A stretch of DNA of 34,375 nt from an uncultured Shewanella sp. (GCF_947495455.1 NZ_CANLZC010000061.1:1-34375); one strand, 5' to 3'. Positions 8,801-17,500 are shown, counted from the stretch's first letter. The notes: generated from the letters alone by a model not told the origin. Made by a program: numbers and translations.

Positions 8801-9018
8801 ACACCATTAATTTCTTGCTCTAAAGGTGATGCTACTGTATCGGCGATGACTTTAGGGTTAGCACCGGGGTAATTGGCTGTCACTACAACCGTTGGCGGAA
8901 CGACCTCAGGGTATTCTGTAATGGGTAATTGCCAAACGGCAATCAAGCCTGTGATCACAAAAATCATGGAGATCACGGCCGCAAAGATCGGCCTTTTAAT
9001 AAAAAATTGCGAAAACAT
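5887..9018 (-). CDS. RND (HAE1) multidrug efflux inner-membrane pump, MexF type
   Basis: A 1043-residue proton-driven antiporter of the AcrB/MexF class that would export drugs from the inner membrane and periplasm through an outer-membrane channel. The N-terminus MFSQFFIKRPIFAAVISMIF is the first membrane helix. TM4 carries the proton-relay pair D408-D409 in GIVVDDAIVVVENVER, and the TM10 lysine is in GLATKNAILIVEFAKE. The long stretches LPITEYPEVVPPTVVV and SPDLTMVVHLTSPDDRYDML resemble MexF more than AcrB. Length is normal and no break is seen. It lies 13 bases after the adaptor gene in one operon, preceded by a GGAG site. No outer-membrane partner is encoded here, so a TolC-like channel elsewhere is needed. 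Expected substrates (chloramphenicol, quinolones) are inferred from the subgroup. Confidence 0.95.
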   Translation of the reverse strand: MFSQFFIKRPIFAAVISMIFVITGLIAVWQLPITEYPEVVPPTVVVTANYPGANPKVIADTVASPLEQEINGVEDMLYMSSQATSDGLMTLTITFAIGTDVDKAQAQVQSRVDRAKPRLPQEVQRLGIITEKSSPDLTMVVHLTSPDDRYDMLYLSNYAALNVKDELARIEGVGAVRLFGAGEYSLRIWLDPNKVSALGMSPTQIIAAVREQNQQAAAGSLGSQPSGDADFQLLINVKGRLTTVEEFENIIIKVGQQGEVTRLKDVARVELGASSYSLRSLLDNKDAVAIPIFQASGSNAIQISNDVRSTMAQLSEHFPEGLSYSIVYDPTVFVRDSIKAVVKTLLEAVLLVVLVVVLFLQTWRASIIPLVAVPVSLIGTFTFMYLMGFSLNALSLFGLVLAIGIVVDDAIVVVENVERNIAEGLAPIAATQKAMKEVTGPIVATTLVLAAVFIPTAFMSGLTGQFYKQFALTITISTFISAINSLTLSPALSALLLKGRHEKKDVLTRGMDKVFGTWLFTPFNRFFNRASNGYVWLVKKVIRLGVIFGVLYIALVGVAGLQFHSTPTGYVPGQDKQYLIAFAQLPDAASLDRTEAVIKEMSRIAMSHPGVDHSVAFPGLSINGFTNSPNSGIVFTPLKDFADRTDPSLSANAIAADLNRQFAGIQDAFIAIFPPPPVQGLGTIGGFRLQIEDRANLGYEELYKVTMQVMQKAWAAPELKGVFSSYQVNVPQLDLDVDRTKAKQQGVSLNEVFQTLQAYMGSTYVNDFNQFGRTYQVNIQADEAFRQSPEQISQLKVPNNQGDMVPLGSFVTVSNIAGPDRVMHYNGFTTAELNGGPAPGYSSGEAQAAIEKILADTLPNGMTYEWTELTYQQILAGNTGLIVFPLVILLVFMVLAAQYESLSLPLAIILIIPMTLLSAISGVLIYGGDNNIFTQIGLIVLVGLATKNAILIVEFAKEKQDEGASPMEAITEAARLRLRPILMTSIAFIMGVVPMVLSTGAGAEMRQAIGVAVFAGMIGVTVFGLLLTPLFYFFLTRRAERSD

Positions 9019-9031
9019 ACAACCGCTCCTT

Positions 9032-10279
9032 TTATCCGCGATTTTGTTGTGTGCCAGTATTCACTGTTAAGGAATCGTCGTTATTTGCATCAAAAAGTTG
9101 TTGCTCACGCTGCAATTGGGTGAGCTGTGCCTTAGTTGCCATATCGACTTGATTTGCTGTGACTTGCATGCTCGGTCTCACCCGTTGCAGTCCATTCACT
9201 ACTATCTTGTCATCGGCCGTCAAGCCGCTGCTAACAATACGCAGACCATTGAGTTTTTCACCTAAGACCACAGGGCGATATTCCAGCTTTTGTTCATTGT
9301 TCACCACTAATACAAATTTATTATTTAAATCTGTGCCAATGGCTTTCTCATTAATTAAAATGCCTTGATAAGCATCACTGCTCATAAGCTTAATGCGTGC
9401 AAATAAACCGGGTAATAAGCTTTGGTCATCATTATTAAAAGTCGCACGAAGACGTATGGTGCCTGTTTTAGGGTTGATGGCATTATCCACAAAATCAATA
9501 TGGCCTAAATGACGATAGTCTTTATCATTTGCCAGCGCCATATACACTTGGCTACCTTGCGCTTGCTGACCCTTTAGTCTTGTTTTGTTGATTAACTGTG
9601 TATAGCCAAGATAACTTTGCTCATCCACATCAAAATATGCATACATTTTTTCAGTGGATACGAGTCGAGTCAGCTCAGTTTGTCCCGCTGTGACATAATT
9701 ACCCGCAGTCACTTGTGCATAAGACACTCGACCAGTAATAGGCGCTTTAATTTGCGTATAAGCGAGATCTAACTGAGCACGAGTGAGCGCCGCTTTTTGA
9801 GCATTCACACTGGCTGCGGCTTGATGCTTAGTGGCCAAACGTGCTTCTAAGGTTTCTTCAGATACCGCTTTTTTACGATATAACTTTTCAGCTCTGGCAT
9901 ATTCGCTATCCGCTAATTTTTTAGCGGCATTGGCACTCTTTAATTGCGCCTTTAAGCGTGACACTTCGGCCTTAAAAGGCGCAGCATCAATTTGAAATAA
10001 TAACGCACCTTCATTAACCAATGCCCCTTCTTTAAAATTCACCTTTTGAATATAACCTGACACTCTTGGCATCAGATCGACTGTCTGCGGCGCTTGTAAA
10101 CGGCCCGTAAATTGATCCCATTCCGTTATACGCTGGGACACCACATTTGCCACATCCACTGTCGGTGCGGGCATTGCCAAAGCTGTAGGTGTTTTTACCT
10201 CTGAACCGCCACAAGCTGTTAACACTAAGGCCGTGATGCTGCTTAAAATAAAAAGTCTCATAGTGTATTGTTTACCCAT
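9032..10279 (-). CDS. RND efflux periplasmic adaptor (membrane fusion protein), MexE type
   Basis: A 415-residue lipoprotein adaptor that links the inner-membrane pump to the outer-membrane channel. The signal peptide ends in the lipobox LTAC with C23 as the acylated residue. The lipoyl halves (VSGYIQKVNFKEGALVNEG near 75-93, and IKAPITGRVSYAQVTAGNYV) flank an alpha-helical hairpin rich in Ala, Lys and Glu (about 105-165). Beta-barrel and membrane-proximal domains follow, and the tail is Gln/Asn-rich. AGGGG eight bases before the first ATG supports MGKQ as the start. First gene of the operon, under a TetR-type operator. Confidence 0.93.
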   Translation of the reverse strand: MGKQYTMRLFILSSITALVLTACGGSEVKTPTALAMPAPTVDVANVVSQRITEWDQFTGRLQAPQTVDLMPRVSGYIQKVNFKEGALVNEGALLFQIDAAPFKAEVSRLKAQLKSANAAKKLADSEYARAEKLYRKKAVSEETLEARLATKHQAAASVNAQKAALTRAQLDLAYTQIKAPITGRVSYAQVTAGNYVTAGQTELTRLVSTEKMYAYFDVDEQSYLGYTQLINKTRLKGQQAQGSQVYMALANDKDYRHLGHIDFVDNAINPKTGTIRLRATFNNDDQSLLPGLFARIKLMSSDAYQGILINEKAIGTDLNNKFVLVVNNEQKLEYRPVVLGEKLNGLRIVSSGLTADDKIVVNGLQRVRPSMQVTANQVDMATKAQLTQLQREQQLFDANNDDSLTVNTGTQQNRG

Positions 10280-10346
10280 GACAATGCCCCTAATTTATTT
10301 GCTCATCCTGAACTGAGATTATTCAAGAGTGAATAATATGTTTATG

Positions 10347-10386
10347 TACCGATCGGTAAATATAAAGACTTTTTAATCTCTGTCAA
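10347..10386 (-). promoter_or_regulatory. efflux-operon promoter with TetR-type operator
   Basis: On the minus strand the consensus -35 TTGACA (10386-10381), a 16-base spacer and TATATT (10364-10359) form a strong promoter. Directly downstream, over the likely transcription start, is the perfect 12-bp palindrome TACCGATCGGTA (10347-10358), a typical TetR-family operator. The divergent TetR gene begins about 180 bases away, so repression of the pump by steric block is the simplest model. An extended -10 (TGTGATAAT, about 10425-10433) may serve the regulator gene. Confidence 0.75.
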
Positions 10387-10539
10387 CATTTTTTGTACTG
10401 CCTGGTATGAAAATATGTTATTTATGTGATAATGTAGCCAGAATGGCCAAAAGCGAATAGACAAAGCGTCAAAATAGTATGCAATAGCGCATCTTTTAAA
10501 AACGTCAGTGCAGACACACTAGTGAAAGAGGAAAACAAT

Positions 10540-11151
10540 ATGTCACCCATGTGCAATGGTCAGCCAATAGGTCGTCCTCGCGCCTTTGATCTAGAGCAAG
10601 CGTTAGAAAAAGCTTTGGATGTTTTTTGGCGTAAAGGCTATGAAGGAGCATCTCTTGCAGATTTAACCCAAGCAATGGGCATTAACAAACCCAGCTTATA
10701 CTCTGCCTTTGGTAATAAGGAGCAACTCTTTCTCAAAGCCATTGAGCTTTATGAGCAACGTCCTTGCGGTTATTTTTTACCCGCATTAGAGCAAAAAACC
10801 GCTTATGATGTCGCTTTATTCATGCTCAAAGGCGCAGCGATGAGTTTAACAAACGCAGAGCATCCCCAAGGCTGTATTATCGTACAGAGTGCGCTTTCCT
10901 GTAGTGAATCTGGAGCAAGTGTTAAAGAAGCCCTCATTCAAAGGCGTCGTGAAAACGAACAAAAATTATATCAACGATTCGTGCGTGCGCACCAAGAAGG
11001 GGACTTAGCAAAAGATGCCAATCCTTGTGTGCTGGCTAAATATTTAGTCACAGTCTTACAAGGCATGGCCATTCAAGTCACTAATGGCGCAACTAAAGAA
11101 GAATTAGAGCAAGTGGCACAAGTGGTTTTGAAAGTGTTTGAGCAGCCTTAA
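10540..11151 (+). CDS. TetR/AcrR-family transcriptional repressor of the efflux operon
   Basis: A 203-residue regulator. The N-terminal helix-turn-helix lies at about 36-64 (GASLADLTQAMGINKPSLYS then AFGNKEQLF), preceded by GRPRAFD, a common TetR opening. The C-terminal ligand domain contains HPQGCIIVQSALSCS and an Arg-rich helix (QRRRENEQKLYQRF). I chose ATG 10540 because AGAGGAA lies eight bases upstream; an in-frame GTG at 10522 would put that site inside the gene. It is divergent from the pump operon, whose promoter carries a TetR-type palindrome, so it most likely represses the pump and responds to a pump substrate. Confidence 0.9.
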   Translation: MSPMCNGQPIGRPRAFDLEQALEKALDVFWRKGYEGASLADLTQAMGINKPSLYSAFGNKEQLFLKAIELYEQRPCGYFLPALEQKTAYDVALFMLKGAAMSLTNAEHPQGCIIVQSALSCSESGASVKEALIQRRRENEQKLYQRFVRAHQEGDLAKDANPCVLAKYLVTVLQGMAIQVTNGATKEELEQVAQVVLKVFEQP

Positions 11152-11192
11152 ATACCTTGATATAGGCTCACTGCATCATGCAGCCTTATCAC

Positions 11193-11365
11193 TATAAATC
11201 ATAGGTATAGATCTTAGTGCGAAACAAATCTGTCATGGTCATAATACGAGTGGCTTGATAATTCGGCAAAGCAAAGGTATAAATCATAGGTATAGATCTT
11301 AGTGCGAAACAAATCTGTCATGGTCATCGTACGGGTGGCTTGATAATTCGGCAAAGCAAAGGTAT
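11193..11365. repeat. 85-bp tandem duplication
   Basis: 11193-11280 and 11278-11365 are direct copies with an 85-base period and only three differences, clustered in one short stretch (CATAATACGAG against CATCGTACGGG). Since 85 is not a multiple of three, the duplication changes the reading frame at the 3' end of the minus-strand methyltransferase gene. Confidence 0.92.
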
Positions 11366-11831
11366 TACTGATTAATTGACGGCGATGTGAAACCTGTGTT
11401 GACTGGATTAATGTTTGCTGCTTGAGCTTATTTGCAAGATGCTGCATCCCCTTTGGAAATAAATAACAGCAATAAATCTGAAACGGTAACAAATCAACCG
11501 TTAAAAAATCTTTTCGTTTAAAAGTAATATTATTTAACCTAGCGATTTTTGCCCATATCACAGACACTAGCCAAGGAAAAAAAGAAAGCTCAAATCCTGT
11601 CACCTGAATATTGGGATAAGCTTTAGCCAGTGCAATACTCACATGGCCCCAACCTGAGCCTAAATCAGCAATAGCGTGTGTATTGTCATCGACACTAAGC
11701 TGCTCTAGCATGACTCGACGCACCTTAGCACTGCTGGGCATAGGTGAAATACCTGTCCTTAATGTCGAGATGATAATACTCATACCTATCACTAAGGTTA
11801 ATATTAAACACACCACTTCAAATAGATTCAA
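11214..11831 (-). CDS. membrane-anchored class I SAM-dependent methyltransferase, 3' end altered
   Basis: 205 residues. An N-terminal membrane helix (about 3-24) is followed by a Rossmann methyltransferase core with motif I IADLGSGWGHVSIALAKAY and the acidic residue after strand 2 in VTGFELS. The substrate is unknown. The tail is abnormal: the older gene should end TKIYTYDL-TAG, as the outer duplicate copy still encodes, but the 85-bp duplication turned TAG into TAC and added 21 residues read from the second copy in another frame. The ancestral protein was therefore about 184 residues. The only start in frame is TTG with a weak GATGGAAAC upstream, so the N-terminus is uncertain. The core is intact and may still work. 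Confidence 0.75.
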   Translation of the reverse strand: MNLFEVVCLILTLVIGMSIIISTLRTGISPMPSSAKVRRVMLEQLSVDDNTHAIADLGSGWGHVSIALAKAYPNIQVTGFELSFFPWLVSVIWAKIARLNNITFKRKDFLTVDLLPFQIYCCYLFPKGMQHLANKLKQQTLIQSTQVSHRRQLISNTFALPNYQATRTMTMTDLFRTKIYTYDLYLCFAELSSHSYYDHDRFVSH

Positions 11832-11840
11832 TTCAACGTT

Positions 11841-12038
11841 TCCATCAAGTACATCAAACGACTCATAGCCAATAGATCCAAGTCATCGCATCCATCAAGC
11901 TTTCAAATGGCTCAATATCATTAATGCGCCAATATTAAGCACACAAACTCAACTAGCCAATAGAGCCAAGTCATCGTATCCATTAAGTACATCAAAGGTT
12001 CAAATCACTAAAGTATCACATCAAGCCTTCAAATGGCT
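11841..12038. repeat. mosaic of imperfect direct repeats
   Basis: This intergenic block holds three pairs of similar words: TCCATCAAGTACATCAAA (11841) and TCCATTAAGTACATCAAA (11979); TAGCCAATAGATCCAAGTCA (11866) and a near copy at 11954; CATCAAGCTTTCAAATGGCT (11893) and CATCAAGCCTTCAAATGGCT (12019). The order suggests an old duplication with internal rearrangement. No gene is seen. Confidence 0.6.
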
Positions 12039-12074
12039 AAAATGTCATTGAAGTGGCAAATATAACCTGAGTCA

Positions 12075-12500
12075 TCACACGCGATCTTTACCTTGACCGC
12101 TTGCCATCTCATCACGTTGGCCTCTTGCGATTTCTAAGTTTTGCATTTTTGCACGCAACTCATCACTTTCTTGCTTTAGAGATGACTTACTGTCAGTAGC
12201 ATACGTTGATTTTGAACCGACTAAATGGCCATCAGTATTACTTTTGCTGGTAAAAAAATCATAGCTTGTTGACGATAAACTCATGATCTCTGATGAAAAC
12301 TGTTGACTCTTTTGTATATTTTCATTTTGGATATTTTCAGCTATCGCAGCTTGTTTAACCTCACGAATGTATTCACTATCAGGAATACCTTCTAAAATCC
12401 CCTGGATCAGGGTTTCAGCTAATTTTTGTTGTTCTTCAGCAATGAAGTTAACCATTGATGTGGAAGTATTAATACTCACATCAGGTATAATACTGGACAT
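12075..12500 (-). CDS. small hydrophilic protein paired with a type III chaperone-like gene
   Basis: 141 residues, no signal peptide or membrane helix, rich in Ser, Gln, Glu and Lys. A predicted helical N-terminal half (about 15-70) is followed by a Ser/Thr-rich linker (70-105) and a charged coiled-coil-like segment (about 105-132). It begins 14 bases after the chaperone-like gene, with AGAGAAGAG overlapping that gene's stop codon region, so the two are co-translated. In type III secretion loci a gene in this position often encodes a chaperone client, such as a secreted or translocator accessory protein. No family is recognised and the role is inferred from position only. Confidence 0.65.
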   Translation of the reverse strand: MSSIIPDVSINTSTSMVNFIAEEQQKLAETLIQGILEGIPDSEYIREVKQAAIAENIQNENIQKSQQFSSEIMSLSSTSYDFFTSKSNTDGHLVGSKSTYATDSKSSLKQESDELRAKMQNLEIARGQRDEMASGQGKDRV

Positions 12501-12514
12501 AATACTCTTCTCTC

Positions 12515-12982
12515 TTAAATAAAATGGATATGATTCGATGTGGATTGGGGCTTGTTATTGACTTTATTGGGCTGTAAACGCTGAGGCGTTCCTACTTCAT
12601 TCCGAATTTGCTCTTGCCAATATTTCAGTCCATCGATCACTTTTTTAAGACTGATACTGGGTTTAAGTTTCAATTCTTGCTGATTGAGTACTAAATGTAC
12701 CTCTACAGCATCGGCATTTTCAGAAAGCGAAACGATAGGCGCTGCATTAATCGCGTTATTTCTATTGGCGATCAGCATATTTTGCTGCATAGACGGTGAC
12801 ACTTCCCCGACATGAAACTGGCCAAATATGGTGATTTGATAACCGGCTTCAGGCTTAAATAGCGTGATCAGCATGTCATCGTTAACCGCTAACTGACAAA
12901 TGCCTTTTTCATCAAAAGTGAAAAATTGATCAGTTCCACTCATTTTAAGCCCTTTAAGCCATTTATCTCTGAAATCTATCAT
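12515..12982 (-). CDS. CesT/SycE-like type III secretion chaperone
   Basis: A 155-residue acidic protein matching the class I chaperone pattern: an N-terminal helix (DFRDKWLKGLKMSG), strand FFTFDEKGICQLAVND, a strand pair LITLFKPEAGYQITIFGQ, a helix MQQNMLIANRN, a strand VEVHLVLN and a C-terminal helix ending in KYWQEQI. Such proteins dimerise and hold effectors for secretion. The first ATG is kept because the residues before Met14 form the expected first helix; AGG lies seven bases upstream. Another start at Met14 has AAAGGG in front. The tail (about 128-155) is polar and probably disordered. The identification is by fold pattern, not by a search. No type III apparatus genes lie in the window. 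Confidence 0.55.
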   Translation of the reverse strand: MIDFRDKWLKGLKMSGTDQFFTFDEKGICQLAVNDDMLITLFKPEAGYQITIFGQFHVGEVSPSMQQNMLIANRNNAINAAPIVSLSENADAVEVHLVLNQQELKLKPSISLKKVIDGLKYWQEQIRNEVGTPQRLQPNKVNNKPQSTSNHIHFI

Positions 12983-13292
12983 GCATTAACCTGTTCATTT
13001 AGCCTTTTACAGTCATTTAAAAATCCAACACGCTTGTCTTCTCGTGAGAAATTGTTGCAAAAACGACCGATATTTGGCTATCAAATTAATGACAAACTTC
13101 CAAAAAACACACTCGACTTTAGTCGTAGCCCTTTATAAATTCAAATAGACTAAAAAATTAATCAATGCACCCAATGAAATGAGTACTTTTTAAACATGGT
13201 TGCAAAAAAGTGATAAAAACGTTTTTTTTTGATAGCAATCAAAATAACCAAGAGCAAGAATACAGTCACTCTTTCAATAAAGGTTATTCAAT
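12983..13292. promoter_or_regulatory. divergent AT-rich intergenic region of the chaperone/effector island
   Basis: This region separates the minus-strand chaperone pair from the plus-strand effector-like genes and must hold both promoters, though I cannot fix a -10/-35 pair with confidence. TTTTGAT (13227-13233) and ATCAAAA (13238-13244) form a perfect inverted repeat around AGCA, about 50 bases before the plus-strand start, and could bind a regulator. The words TTGCAAAAA occur twice (about 13052 and 13200). Confidence 0.4.
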
Positions 13293-14270
13293 ATGACAAA
13301 CGCCCTTACAATTAAAACACATGATTGGAATGTTTTTAATGCCAATATTGATGAGAACTGCTTAAGTAAAATAAATCAGGCTACAACGTTAGATGAGGCA
13401 AAAGCCGCAAGAAGCATATTTGCTAAAATCACAGACTGGTTAGAAATCACCCATATCGATAAAGCTTTTGAGTCCCTGTATACATTAACTCATGATAGTG
13501 GTAAACCGTTAACCAGTGAACAATTATTAGAAAAAATTGACGCATTAACAACGCTCAATGACTCACTCAAGCCAAAATACCGCGATAATATACAAGTCAC
13601 ATGTGATTATGATCCTGAACTAGCAAAGAAAAAAAATTTTAATTATAAAACGACACCTATCAACCTGAACATCAAGTTAGTCGACAACACAAATAACGAG
13701 CTAATGAATAGTACGTTTTCCCTTGGTGATGTTGAAACTGAAATGGAAAATATCAAAAAATTTCCTGTCATTGATCGAGCAAATTTTGTCACAAGAGACT
13801 CAAAGGATCTTTCTCAGCAAGAACATGAACAAAAAGTTCAAACAGAGTTGAAAAAAGTCAGATATACTCAAAGAAATCAAGATGAAGTATTAAATCCAAA
13901 GACAGTCACAGCAAAGGATTTTAGAGTCACAAATGTTGAAGAAGGCAACATAGATAGATTGGCTTTTCACTTATTAACACCTGAAACACATCTAAAATTT
14001 ATCGAAGAACCAGCATTAGTACAAGAATGGATCACTTCACAAATACAACGACTTGATTATCTTGCCGAGCAATCCGATAAAATTTTTATCAAACTCGCCC
14101 ATTTTTTACCACAGGATATATCAGGCGACAAACAGCAAGGTCATTGGTCAATGAAGGCGACACAAATGATGACTCATTATCACGAATCGAGTCAAGCAGC
14201 AAAACCTTTTGCCGATGAGATGAATAAAAAGGTGGCTCTTTCACAAAATGCTCATATGCAATTTGTCTGA
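13293..14270 (+). CDS. putative type III effector-like protein sharing a domain with the large phosphoesterase protein
   Basis: 325 residues, soluble, no signal peptide. Residues 45-102 (DWLEITHID, later GKPLTSEQLLEKIDAL and LNDSLKPKYRD) align with 858-916 of the large protein downstream, which reads SWLKT, DKPL, LWNALKPAFRD. Residues 218-272 (GNIDRLAFHLLTPE, FIEEP, QEWITSQIQRLDYLAEQSDK) align with its 1060-1115 (NQFRLMLNLLSPA, FNEPDEFQDWIRLQM, FEYFEEVS). The two are thus paralogous over most of this protein. Low GC, lack of export signal and a neighbouring CesT-like chaperone suggest a secreted effector, but that is inference; the shared domain has no name I recognise. AAAGG lies nine bases before ATG. 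Confidence 0.8.
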   Translation: MTNALTIKTHDWNVFNANIDENCLSKINQATTLDEAKAARSIFAKITDWLEITHIDKAFESLYTLTHDSGKPLTSEQLLEKIDALTTLNDSLKPKYRDNIQVTCDYDPELAKKKNFNYKTTPINLNIKLVDNTNNELMNSTFSLGDVETEMENIKKFPVIDRANFVTRDSKDLSQQEHEQKVQTELKKVRYTQRNQDEVLNPKTVTAKDFRVTNVEEGNIDRLAFHLLTPETHLKFIEEPALVQEWITSQIQRLDYLAEQSDKIFIKLAHFLPQDISGDKQQGHWSMKATQMMTHYHESSQAAKPFADEMNKKVALSQNAHMQFV

Positions 14271-14316
14271 ACTAATACATCTAAGCAAGCATTCACTAAA
14301 GGCGTATCACCATTGA

Positions 14317-14346
14317 GGGTGGTATCATCCACCCCATGTATTTTTT
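14317..14346 (+). terminator. rho-independent terminator after the 325-residue gene
   Basis: GGGTGG (14317-14322) pairs with CCACCC (14329-14334) around TATCAT, followed by CATGTATTTTTTATT. It lies about 50 bases after the stop codon and separates this gene from the large gene downstream. Confidence 0.65.
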
Positions 14347-14420
14347 ATTCCATCTTCTGTTTTTTCATAACAGTGAAGACAGGGGTTAGTAATGATTCGC
14401 ATAGTCAATCGATTACATTC

Positions 14421-14452
14421 AAACACTTAAACACTTAAACACTTAAACACTT
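14421..14452. repeat. 8-bp tandem repeat AAACACTT, four copies
   Basis: Four perfect copies of AAACACTT lie about 110 bases upstream of the large effector-like gene. A repeat of this kind in a promoter region can vary in copy number by slippage and alter expression; whether that happens here is unknown. Confidence 0.85.
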
Positions 14453-14560
14453 AAATCAGCCTCCCTTACAACTGCTTTAGCATCACTCAAAAAACCTTCA
14501 AATACTCGATGGTGGATTATACTTTTTAAGTATCAATGAATATTCGCGGTGTTACTGACT

Positions 14561-17500
14561 ATGCCTAAAAATAAAAATTCAAGGAAAGATCCTCACAAAC
14601 TCTATTATCGAGCAGATGAATTAGCAGAGTTTTCATACAAAAAATCCCTTTATGCTGGCGAATTTTTATGCTTATATGGTTATTTAGGCGCCTTGTATAT
14701 CGATGATAATCAACCACAATTGAAACAAAATTATATTCAAAGCTGGGAAAAGGAAGAATGGGACGCAATGATAACTCACTCTGCTTTCAAAGCGCCAAAA
14801 AAGTTCTCCGATAGCGATAAAGAAAAACGCTTTAAGCAAGAATACCACCGCCAACTTCAACAAATGGCCCCGACAGCAAAACTACTATATCAACAAGCGA
14901 CTCATTTTAGCATAGACTTAGACAGGCTTTGTAATATCTTTCCTTATAATCTTTATCAAATCCATTCCCCTGGAAAAACACTTTCAGCATACCTTGCTAA
15001 AGCTAATATAGGTATGGATGTTAATCAACAAGATATGCAATATAGCAGCACAAATCCTCAATTAGAACAAATACTAAAAAATTTTCGCTTTGAGGATACT
15101 GACACTAAAACAGATTATCCTTACCAATCTAATAATCAAAATAACCGCTCATTGAACAATTATGACAGCAGCCCTTACGCAGGAAATAACAGTCAAGATA
15201 ATAACTTATTAAGTGCAGATAACTACAATCCCTATGCAGGTAATAATGAAATCATCACAGTCAATACGAATAAACACCTTAACGATAACCTAGGTTACAA
15301 TGACAATGAAGACGATTCATTTCAAGATGAAATAAAAAGCAAAGATATGGTTATTCCCAATAATAAAGTAAGCGGCAATGCGTTTTCTAACTCCACTTTA
15401 AATAACAAACTAAGTGATGGCAATAAACAACTCTCAATAAATCGTGAAGCCAGACATGATGACATGTATGAAAGATTCAATACAAAACACTTTAATGATC
15501 GTCAAAAATTTAACTACTTTTACTATGTGCACTGTGATGAACCACGTGCTAGAAATGGACTTTATACTGACAAGACTGCTAGAGAAAAACGGCTCACGAA
15601 ACCCACTACAGATGGAACTAGAGACCAACAAACATCAAATAGAGACTACGATTCAACAACTCCCGATGCCGATTTCTCATTACAAAACCTGATCAAAAAA
15701 GGCGCGCCTTTTTCCGGAAAAATAGGCCTAGTTGGCTGTCAAGGCGTCAGAGGAAAATGGATAAAAAGAGGCAAAGGACTATGGAGCCCCAAAATATTTG
15801 AACGCAATGATATTCAAACAAAAATTGGCAATCAAATACATCTTAAATTACAAAAAGATGACTATAAAGACGCTGAAAGCATTGTCTTTGTGCTGGGGGA
15901 TAATTTTTATGATGATGGCTTAAGCAGTAATTGGAAAGACAACCCAAAAGATAATGGTAATCGCTTTACTTGGGACTTTAGTGAACCTTTTGGGTGCTTA
16001 CAATGTTTTTCTGTCTTAGGCAATCATGATGCATTCATCCATGGTTTGAGCAATTGGGCTGATGGAGTACAAAATATAATCGGCTTTAACTGGATAAAAC
16101 ATAGACATTCCTCACCGGATAAAACCATTGAAAGAGAACTGGCACAAGTTCATTTAACTTATGAACAAAACTGCAATCCTTACCTCTCTTGGAACATGCC
16201 TTATCGCTATTATACTTTGTTCTCTGACATTGCCGATTTTTTTATATTAGATTCCAATGCTTTTTTATTTGATGACAAACAACAAGCCTACTTAGTCGAT
16301 CGCTACAAAGCTCGAGCGCATAAAAAGAATACTAAAGTGCTGGTCATGCATCACCCCATTCTTCCCGCGGCCAAACGACTCGATAAAGACAGTGATTTGT
16401 TGATTTATCAAAAAGCCTTTGGTCATTACAAAAAAAACAAAGAAAATAATACAGACAATGAGATAAAAGGGGAAGTAGGCGAGAAAATTTACGAAAAAAT
16501 ACTCAATCTATCAAAAGAAAACAACATAGACATTCTTTTTGACTTACTTCTATGCGCCCATGATCATCTCCTCAGTATTGATACCTTACCTTACCCCTCA
16601 ACTCGAAATGATGTGCCCTTAACTCAAGTGATCTCTGGCGGTGGTGGTGGAAATTTGGCTAACTCACCACACGATGAAGCCCAAAATGCTAATAGAGGTA
16701 ACATTTTTAGAGATAAAGCAATGAATCAAGCCGGGTATACAGGAACAAGCGCTTTTTCAAGCTCCCCAAGGACTATGCCTAAACCCTCTCCCTTTGCAGG
16801 TCTCTCACCTAGGCTTGGCCCTAGCTTAGCGACTCAAGATGACTTTCAATTTAACTCTAACACAGAAATTACCTGGGGCTTTCATATTATCGATATAGAA
16901 CAAGAAACAATCAAAATGTATGATGAAAATGGCATCGAATTAGATACGTATTTTCTGGGTGAGAAATTTCATTCTAATACTCACATAGCACCTATGCAGG
17001 GGATATTCGGTCAGGATATTTTATCTGTACGCTCGGCTGAAATTGATAAAAAATTTCAAAGCCATTTGGCTCAGATCCGCAAAGTAACTGTACCAAAGGA
17101 GGAGTGGAATAAGCTTCAGAAAGATTGTGGGAAAATCTTAAGTTGGCTTAAAACGAATCGCTCCGAGAAAGATGTGTTTCCGATACTCTATGAACTAAGC
17201 TTATATGATGATAAGCCATTAGATTGCAAAAAATTTATAAAACAAGTTGAGTCACTTTTAATACTTTGGAATGCCTTAAAACCTGCGTTTAGAGACTATT
17301 TGAGATTTAAAAAAGGAAACGACGACGAATACCTGCTTATTATACTAAAATCGAATTCATCAGCAGCATCTAAAACACTCTTTTCAAGCAAACTAAAGCT
17401 AGGCAACCACCAGAGTGATATTTTTGAAATTGGCTTCAGACAGCTCTATTTTGATGACATCAGGCTTTATACTGACTTAGAGCAAATAGAAAAAACAAAC

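Noticed and set aside
14421..14452. Possible CRISPR-like repeat
   Set aside because: The 8-bp units are contiguous with no spacers. The same holds for 18610-18681 and 24851-24896.
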